The notes under the pieces were generated by a model, which ran no database searches, had not been told where the DNA came from, and worked only from the letters and a program-made list of their open reading frames with translations. This document shows positions 58,377 to 64,000 of a stretch of DNA of 64,000 bases, piece after piece; positions within the stretch are counted from its first letter, which is position 1, and each line of letters starts with the position of its first letter. Source of the stretch: Ruminococcus sp. AM22-13 (lineage in GTDB: Bacteria; Bacillota; Clostridia; Lachnospirales; Lachnospiraceae); the NCBI RefSeq assembly GCF_003471165.1, contig NZ_QRIL01000020.1, forward strand, positions 11,114 through 75,113, given 5' to 3'. A program made the translations under genes and the position numbers.

Positions 58377-61300
58377 ATGAAACATAATTTAAAAATGAGA
58401 GAACGCCTGGGAGCTTTGCTGCTTGCATTGCTTTTTATCGTACAGGCAGTTCTGGGGCTTTTACCTGCCTGCGTAACACAGGCGGCTTCATTGTCCATAG
58501 AAACCTGGGACAATGATAAGACGGTAGACTATAGTTATCGCTTTGATATGAAATTTCAGCCCGGAATTACCACGTATGAATCCTTTGGGTGTGATAACCT
58601 GGACAGAGAGGCTTTTTCGGACAATGGGAAAAGCGAACGTGATACGGAATGTGTCAGAGTGTATCCGGATTATAAGGCTGGAAGTGCGGGAATGCGTTAT
58701 AACAATGTAGGTAAAGATGGAAACGGAAATATTGTAGATGTCCGTCTTATCCTTATGGGAGTAGAGAATGCCGAACAACGTTATGAACTGAATACTGTGG
58801 AAACGATTGTTCAGAATAAAGAAGGGGCTACTTTTGCGTGGAAAGATAATGAATCCTATCCGCTGGTCGGATTTTCCAAAAACAGCATTGGCGTATTTAT
58901 TTATTCTGTAGGGTATGCGAAAGTTAAGTTCCAGTTTCTTAAGCATGGAACGGATGAGGCTTTGCCAATCAGTGGGCATGGTACGATTCGTGATATTGAT
59001 GCGGGGCAAGGCGTAAGAATTCCTGCGGATTGCGGACTGGACAGTGCGTATGTTCTGAAAGAGAATGATTATCTGACAGTAGAAGGAAATACGGTAACCT
59101 CTCCGATTGGTGCCATAGAACCGGATGATCCGAGAGGCTGGCTGAATCTTTTTTACAATACAGATAATTTTACAGTAGAATTCTGTCATCAGCTTAGACT
59201 GGACAAGTGGGATAAGACCCGAGAAGATGGAATTAAGAAGGCGGGATCTCAGGAGAAATGGGCAGAAAACATAAGAAATAAATATCTGGATCCGTCAGGA
59301 AACACTTATTGTCCGACCTTTAAAGGACAGAAATATTGCAAGGCATATGCATATTTCGATTTTACGTCTTATTGTTTTGGCAATGTTGAGATGAAAAAAG
59401 CCCCGGAGAAACGTGTCGGAGAGAGTAATTGCAGTTGGGAACAGGCGAGTGTGGCAACAAAAGATCAGCCTTTTACTGTCAGACAGGGACAGGAATTCCA
59501 GTATATGATTCAGGCAGAAGTAACACCAAATAAACTGAAATCATTTGTAGTGGAGGATGTACTTGAGGATTGCCTTTCTATCGAAGATACTTCTAAAGTG
59601 AGCATTACAAATGATATAGGACAGGTAGTAACGGATCAGTTTGATATTAATATTGAGGGACAGAAGATAACCTGCAGTGCGAAACCGGAAAGTCTTCAGG
59701 AGGAGACTTTTACAGATAATCAGAATTATACATTTACTCTGAAAGTACGTCGGAAACCAGAATCAGAAATAAATATTTCAAAATACCTTGCAGAGGATGG
59801 ATATACGATCCTTATCCCGAATCATGCTTCTATGAGCTATGAACGTACAAATGGAAGCGGAGATACCATGGATACAGAAACAGTGTGGGTAAAGAGTGTG
59901 ATTTCTCCGGAACTTGAAGTAGTCAAGAATACATCCCAATATGAATGGAAGACAGGAGACACCGTAGACTATGAAGTTTCAGTTTCTCAGACAAAGCCGG
60001 ATGTACGCGCGGTCAATGTAGTCATTACGGATGAAATTCCGGCATGTCTGCAGCTCCTGGAAGGACAGTATACAGTGCAGACAAGTGACGGCGCAGAAAG
60101 CTGTACGCTCACCAGACAGGGAGACAATGGCTGGAAAGCAGAATGCCCGTCTTTAAGATATGGAGAGATGATTACCATTCGCTTTAAATGCCAGGCGCTG
60201 GAGGATTCCAATGGTCAGGAGTGGGAAAATATTGTTGCTGCGACAGCAGATAATCTGCTTAATCCTGAAACCGGAGAACAGGAATCCCGCAAGGACATGG
60301 CAGAGGTATGGATGAACAGTCCGCATCTGGAGATTGATAAAACAGCAGACAGGTATGAATGGCAGGCGGGAGAGCAGATTGCTTACCGGATCGTGGTAAA
60401 TAATGTGACTGCCGGAACCATTGCAAAAGATGTGAACATTACAGATATCGGTCTGCCACAGGGACTGATTCTTGCTGATGGGGCTCAAAGTGTGGAAGTG
60501 CTGGGCGTTCAGCAGCAGATAAATTATCCTGTACCGGATAAGAAGACCGGACAGGCATATGAAGCAAGAACTGTGGAATCCCGTATGGATGCAGATGCAA
60601 ATGGTTTTGCTTTTTATTGTTCATATCTGCCATACAGTCAGCCAGTTACGATTATTTTCCATTGTGTTGCACAAGAAGATGCTAATGGCCATGAAAGTGT
60701 AAATGCCGCAACGGCAAAAGCCTCCAACGCTGAAGAGAAATCAGATGATGCCGAAGTTTATGTAAATTCCGGAGAATTCTGGATTGAGAAAAATGCAGAT
60801 CATTATGAATGGCAGGTAGGAGAGCTGGTACAGTATAATGTAGTGGTCGAAAATAAAAAAGAAGGCACAGTAGCCAGAAAGGTGACTATCTGGGATACAG
60901 AGATGCCGGCAGGACTTGCACTGGAATCAGCAGATAATGTATCTGTCAGTGGCATTCCACAGAGCATTACACAGCATGTTGCGGGAACACCGGATATTCC
61001 AAACCAGCTGAACCCGGAATTTTATAATGAGACATCAGAGAAACCGGTCAGCTATGAATTTGTTCAGGAAGGAGCCGGATGGAGAATGAATATTTCAGAT
61101 CTTCCTGCAAATGTTCCGGTTATGATTTCTTTCCTCTGTACAGTTACTGAAGATGCAAACGGTGCAGAGAGTATTAATGTTGCAAATGTACAGGCACAGA
61201 ATGCACCGGCAGCACAGGATGATGCGGAGGTATATGTAAATACGGCGGTACTTTCTATTGATAAAAGTTTCCAGAATCTGTATCTGGCCGTTGGTGACGG

Positions 61301-63089
61301 ACGTGCAGAAAATGAATTCCGTATTGGAGAACAGGTAAATTATCAGGTTACAGTAAACAATCTTCAGAAAGGATCGATTGCACGAAATCTTGTGATTAGT
61401 GATCTTTCTCTGCCTGAAGGACTGGCGCTGGATGAAGAAGAGGGAGCTGTTACGGTAACTGGTGTACCGGCAGCTATCCAGAATCCGGTAGCAGGAACTG
61501 ATGATGCCGGAAATGAACTTAATCCGGAAAATTACAAAGAAACTGTGGAAAAACCTGTAAATTGCCAGGTTACACGTCAGGGAACCGGCTGGATAGTGAC
61601 AATTTCAGATCTTCCATACCAGACACCTGTTACTGTTAATTTCCGTTGTACTGCAAAGGAAAGTGTGAACGGACAGGAAATCGTAAACACAGCACAGGCA
61701 TATGCAGATAATGCACAGGCAGTAAAAGATACTTCAAAGATCTGGGTAAATTCACCTGTATTAAAAGTAGAGAAAATAACTGACAAACCATTCTATAAAT
61801 ATGGAGATATCATTACATACCGTATTGCGCTGACACAGGAACAGACTGGCTGCGTAGCGCGTAATGTTACGTTGCATGATGTGATCGACACACAGGGAGT
61901 CCGCCTTTTAAAGGATTCTGTGGTTCTGATGGATGAGAATGGAAATGTGACAGATGCAGATGTGCAGATCAATGATGATAATACATTCCTGCTATCAACG
62001 GGAAAAGCATTGATCAAAGATGCGAGATACAGTATTTGTGATAATGACAGAGGCGGGCTTTTTGAGCAGGTAATGTATAACCCGCTGGACTGCCGGCAGC
62101 AGAAAACTATGATTGTGGAATATCAGGCAGCAGTAATTGATGCCGCATTAGCAGGACAGAAAGTACATAATACTGCAGTTGCGGACAGCAATGAAAAAAT
62201 ACCGGCAACAGGTGAAGCGGAAACAGAGGTACATAGTCCTGTTCTGGAGATTGTCAAAGAATCAGATAAGAAAGAATATGTATCTGGTGAAAAAGGATAT
62301 TATAAGCTGACAGTAAGACAGCTGCGTGAGGATGTTACGGATCAGAATATTGTTATTGAAGATGCGCTGGAAACAAAGGGCGCAGTAATTGTAAAAGACA
62401 GTATTTTTGTAAAGAAAAACGGCATAGAGCTGAAAGATATTAAGACAGAGGTAACGGAAACGGGATTTGTAATCAATACAGGTGCGACATTGTCGGATAT
62501 GGATAAGATTGAAGTCTGCTATGAAGTTGTATTTGAGACAGAGAGTGCAGAGGCTGAAAAAGTTGTAAATACAGCGAAGGCAAGAGGCGATATCTCACCG
62601 GAAACCTCTGCACAGCAGGAAGTATATGTAAAAACAGCACCGAAACCGACTGAAACACCAAAGCCGACTGAGACACCGAAACCGACTGAGACACCAAAAC
62701 CGACTGAACCGCCAAAACCAACAAAAGCGCCAGAACCAACAGACATACCGAAAGCTACACCAACACCATCTGCGCCGGGAACCTGTCCGAAGCTGACTCC
62801 GACTCCGACAAAGACACCGTCATCGGCTTATAATAATGGTAATAACAGTGGAAGTAGCAATGGAAATACCGGAAACAGCAGTTATGGAAACTCAGGAGGA
62901 TATTCCAGCGGATATGGAAGTTATCAGGGTGGTTCTGTGGCAGGAAGTTCTAAGACTGGAGACACCAGACCGTTTAAGGTAATGACACTTGTCGGACTTC
63001 TTGGTCTTGGCTTGCTGGCTGGAGGCGTAATGATTTACAGAAAAACGACTTCCGGTAAAAAAAGTTTTAAAGGTACCGGACGGAAATGA
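58377..63089 (+). CDS. Large DUF11-repeat surface protein with unusual sorting signal
   Basis: 1570-residue exported protein. A signal peptide (about residues 1-38, ending 'ACVTQAAS') precedes a large N-terminal domain (about 40-400), then about seven DUF11-type repeats of 130-150 residues, each opening like 'LEIDKTADRYEWQAGEQIAYRI' and containing 'KDVNITDIGLPQGLIL'-like strands and ending 'AEVYVNS'. A Thr/Pro repeat 'PKPTET' (nt 62637-62760, 18-bp units), a Gly/Asn/Ser/Tyr linker, and the C-terminal signal follow: 'SSKTGDTRP', a hydrophobic helix 'VMTLVGLLGLGLLAGGVMIY' and a basic tail. The usual LP is SS. It is probably anchored by the sortase encoded next. AAAGGAGACAG precedes the ATG. Confidence 0.9.
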   Translation: MKHNLKMRERLGALLLALLFIVQAVLGLLPACVTQAASLSIETWDNDKTVDYSYRFDMKFQPGITTYESFGCDNLDREAFSDNGKSERDTECVRVYPDYKAGSAGMRYNNVGKDGNGNIVDVRLILMGVENAEQRYELNTVETIVQNKEGATFAWKDNESYPLVGFSKNSIGVFIYSVGYAKVKFQFLKHGTDEALPISGHGTIRDIDAGQGVRIPADCGLDSAYVLKENDYLTVEGNTVTSPIGAIEPDDPRGWLNLFYNTDNFTVEFCHQLRLDKWDKTREDGIKKAGSQEKWAENIRNKYLDPSGNTYCPTFKGQKYCKAYAYFDFTSYCFGNVEMKKAPEKRVGESNCSWEQASVATKDQPFTVRQGQEFQYMIQAEVTPNKLKSFVVEDVLEDCLSIEDTSKVSITNDIGQVVTDQFDINIEGQKITCSAKPESLQEETFTDNQNYTFTLKVRRKPESEINISKYLAEDGYTILIPNHASMSYERTNGSGDTMDTETVWVKSVISPELEVVKNTSQYEWKTGDTVDYEVSVSQTKPDVRAVNVVITDEIPACLQLLEGQYTVQTSDGAESCTLTRQGDNGWKAECPSLRYGEMITIRFKCQALEDSNGQEWENIVAATADNLLNPETGEQESRKDMAEVWMNSPHLEIDKTADRYEWQAGEQIAYRIVVNNVTAGTIAKDVNITDIGLPQGLILADGAQSVEVLGVQQQINYPVPDKKTGQAYEARTVESRMDADANGFAFYCSYLPYSQPVTIIFHCVAQEDANGHESVNAATAKASNAEEKSDDAEVYVNSGEFWIEKNADHYEWQVGELVQYNVVVENKKEGTVARKVTIWDTEMPAGLALESADNVSVSGIPQSITQHVAGTPDIPNQLNPEFYNETSEKPVSYEFVQEGAGWRMNISDLPANVPVMISFLCTVTEDANGAESINVANVQAQNAPAAQDDAEVYVNTAVLSIDKSFQNLYLAVGDGRAENEFRIGEQVNYQVTVNNLQKGSIARNLVISDLSLPEGLALDEEEGAVTVTGVPAAIQNPVAGTDDAGNELNPENYKETVEKPVNCQVTRQGTGWIVTISDLPYQTPVTVNFRCTAKESVNGQEIVNTAQAYADNAQAVKDTSKIWVNSPVLKVEKITDKPFYKYGDIITYRIALTQEQTGCVARNVTLHDVIDTQGVRLLKDSVVLMDENGNVTDADVQINDDNTFLLSTGKALIKDARYSICDNDRGGLFEQVMYNPLDCRQQKTMIVEYQAAVIDAALAGQKVHNTAVADSNEKIPATGEAETEVHSPVLEIVKESDKKEYVSGEKGYYKLTVRQLREDVTDQNIVIEDALETKGAVIVKDSIFVKKNGIELKDIKTEVTETGFVINTGATLSDMDKIEVCYEVVFETESAEAEKVVNTAKARGDISPETSAQQEVYVKTAPKPTETPKPTETPKPTETPKPTEPPKPTKAPEPTDIPKATPTPSAPGTCPKLTPTPTKTPSSAYNNGNNSGSSNGNTGNSSYGNSGGYSSGYGSYQGGSVAGSSKTGDTRPFKVMTLVGLLGLGLLAGGVMIYRKTTSGKKSFKGTGRK

Positions 63090-63958
63090 GAAAGCTTAAA
63101 ACGTTTGCGATAAGCATGATCATAGCGGCAATCGGACTTCTCGTATATTGTGGGGGATTCTATATAAAAAGCTATGAACAAAACCTTCAGGCCAGACAGA
63201 GCTATGAAGAAATAGCACGTATGGCCGGTTATCAGGATAAGGACAAAAAACCTTTTCAAAATGAGAAAAAGACGAAGCAGAATTGTTTAACAGAAACGAA
63301 TAAGAATGTTCGCAAAAAGAAAAAACGAAAATCTTCGGACAATTTAAAACACAGTGATCGTGCAGATGAAATCAGGGAATCCTTCGGGATTTCCTGGGAA
63401 AATTTAAGAAAGATCAATTCTGAGGTGGCAGCCTGGATTACCATTCCCGGAGCTGATATTTCTTATCCTGTAGTCCAGGGGATGGATGACGAGTATTATT
63501 TAAAGCATAATTTTAAGAAAGAGGAGGACTTATTTGGCTGTATTTTCCTGGAGCATAATAACAAAAAGAATTTTATGGGTTCTCACAGTATTCTCTATGG
63601 TCATAACATAGAGGGCAATATGATGTTTGCCAATTTAAACCGCTATGAACAGCCGGAATTTTTGGAAAAATGTCCGGAAATTGAAATCAAAACTCCGGAA
63701 AGAAAATTTCTGTATAAAATTTTTTCCATAGAGCAGGCGGGTTCCCAAAGTGCGGCGTTTGAATATGGATATGACTTGTCGAGTCCTGCATACAAGCAGC
63801 AATTAGCAACATTGAAAGAGAATTCTATGTATGAAACCGGCATAGAGCCAGACGATTCGAAACCTATGGTAACGTTGATTACCTGCAATTCGCATCTTGA
63901 TAAAGAGATACGTATGGCAGTACACGGAATCTGCTATGAAATAACACAAGAGGATTGA
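63086..63958 (+). CDS. srtB: Class B sortase
   Basis: 290-residue class B sortase. One membrane anchor (residues about 8-28), a long charged stalk (about 45-95), then the catalytic domain: 'WITIPGADISYPVVQGMDDEYYLKHNF' (in parts) near residue 115, catalytic His in 'SILYGHNIEGNMMF', catalytic Cys in 'VTLITCNSH' near residue 268 (usual form TLSTC), and Arg in 'EIRMAVHGICYE'. The gene overlaps the surface protein gene by four bases (ATGA), so this protein is the expected substrate and the sortase is dedicated to it. The window ends 42 bases after the stop with no further gene seen. Confidence 0.93.
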   Translation: MRKLKTFAISMIIAAIGLLVYCGGFYIKSYEQNLQARQSYEEIARMAGYQDKDKKPFQNEKKTKQNCLTETNKNVRKKKKRKSSDNLKHSDRADEIRESFGISWENLRKINSEVAAWITIPGADISYPVVQGMDDEYYLKHNFKKEEDLFGCIFLEHNNKKNFMGSHSILYGHNIEGNMMFANLNRYEQPEFLEKCPEIEIKTPERKFLYKIFSIEQAGSQSAAFEYGYDLSSPAYKQQLATLKENSMYETGIEPDDSKPMVTLITCNSHLDKEIRMAVHGICYEITQED

Positions 63959-64000
63959 ATGACCGCGCGTCGCATTCTCGTTACTTCAGTGATGAGTTAG

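Noticed and set aside
62637..62760. 18-bp tandem repeats as a non-coding repeat
   Set aside because: They encode the Thr/Pro-rich PKPTET wall-spanning stalk of the surface protein in frame, so they are protein repeats.

Overview
The window reads as chromosome from a Gram-positive gut anaerobe of the Lachnospiraceae (Blautia/Ruminococcus-like). Supporting signs are A+T-rich intergenic DNA with strong AGGAGG-type ribosome binding sites, DUF6809 and DUF4867 proteins, a class B sortase with a DUF11 surface protein, formate-tetrahydrofolate ligase behind a ZTP riboswitch, and a single-chain molybdenum aldehyde oxidoreductase. The genus is inferred from gene content, not from a marker gene.

Layout. 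1-840: PIN-domain toxin-antitoxin pair, then what looks like the 3' end of a tRNA gene plus its terminator, a possible island boundary. 960-6620: EamA transporter, FeoA-like protein, ribbon-helix-helix protein, DUF6809 protein, FadR-type regulator, ABC-class ATPase. 6990-12630: M18 aminopeptidase and a three-gene MacAB-like export system. 12760-13830: tRNA-Arg(ACG), then a type III toxin-antitoxin locus of the ToxIN kind (34-bp tandem repeats, terminator, ToxN/AbiQ-like toxin). 14030-19160: GGDEF pseudogene and a FecCD-type metal or cofactor importer with a methyltransferase and a THEP1-like NTPase; the divergent binding protein has lost its lipobox cysteine.

19250-32590 is the most coherent accessory system. 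Two divergent operons surround a MOP-type aldehyde oxidoreductase. Leftward run a MobA-like NTP transferase fused to a ModE-like HTH, a histidine phosphatase-HD fusion, XdhC and a TylF-like methyltransferase. Rightward run a small unknown protein, the oxidoreductase, an Fe-S/CCG-domain electron-transfer protein, a zinc-ribbon-like protein, a methyltransferase (TrsM), a C-GCAxxG-C-C protein, a radical SAM protein (TrsS) and an AMP-dependent CoA ligase-like enzyme. The set corresponds to the poorly understood DVU_1551-DVU_1559 type of locus.

32700-42180: DAHP synthase, small enzymes, an LRR / VWA-metallopeptidase / MoxR-like ATPase / DUF5107-TPR operon, and a YqeY protein. 42280-42490 is a 207-bp imperfect palindrome. 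42560-47530: sugar locus (AraC regulator, DUF4867, fucose/arabinose-isomerase-like enzyme, xylulokinase). 47720-54920: GntR regulator, creatininase-family amidohydrolase, NCS1 permease, asparaginase, LysR regulator and aspartase, which can be read as a route from an imported amide to aspartate and fumarate. 55050-57030: fhs with ZTP riboswitch and promoter. 57410-64000: DUF1700-like membrane protein, a 1570-residue DUF11 surface protein and its class B sortase.

A 109-bp miniature inverted-repeat element occurs at least twice (53190-53298 and 58108-58216), each copy flanked by a perfect 8-bp target duplication. Degenerate copies lie near 3513, 4499 and 13946.
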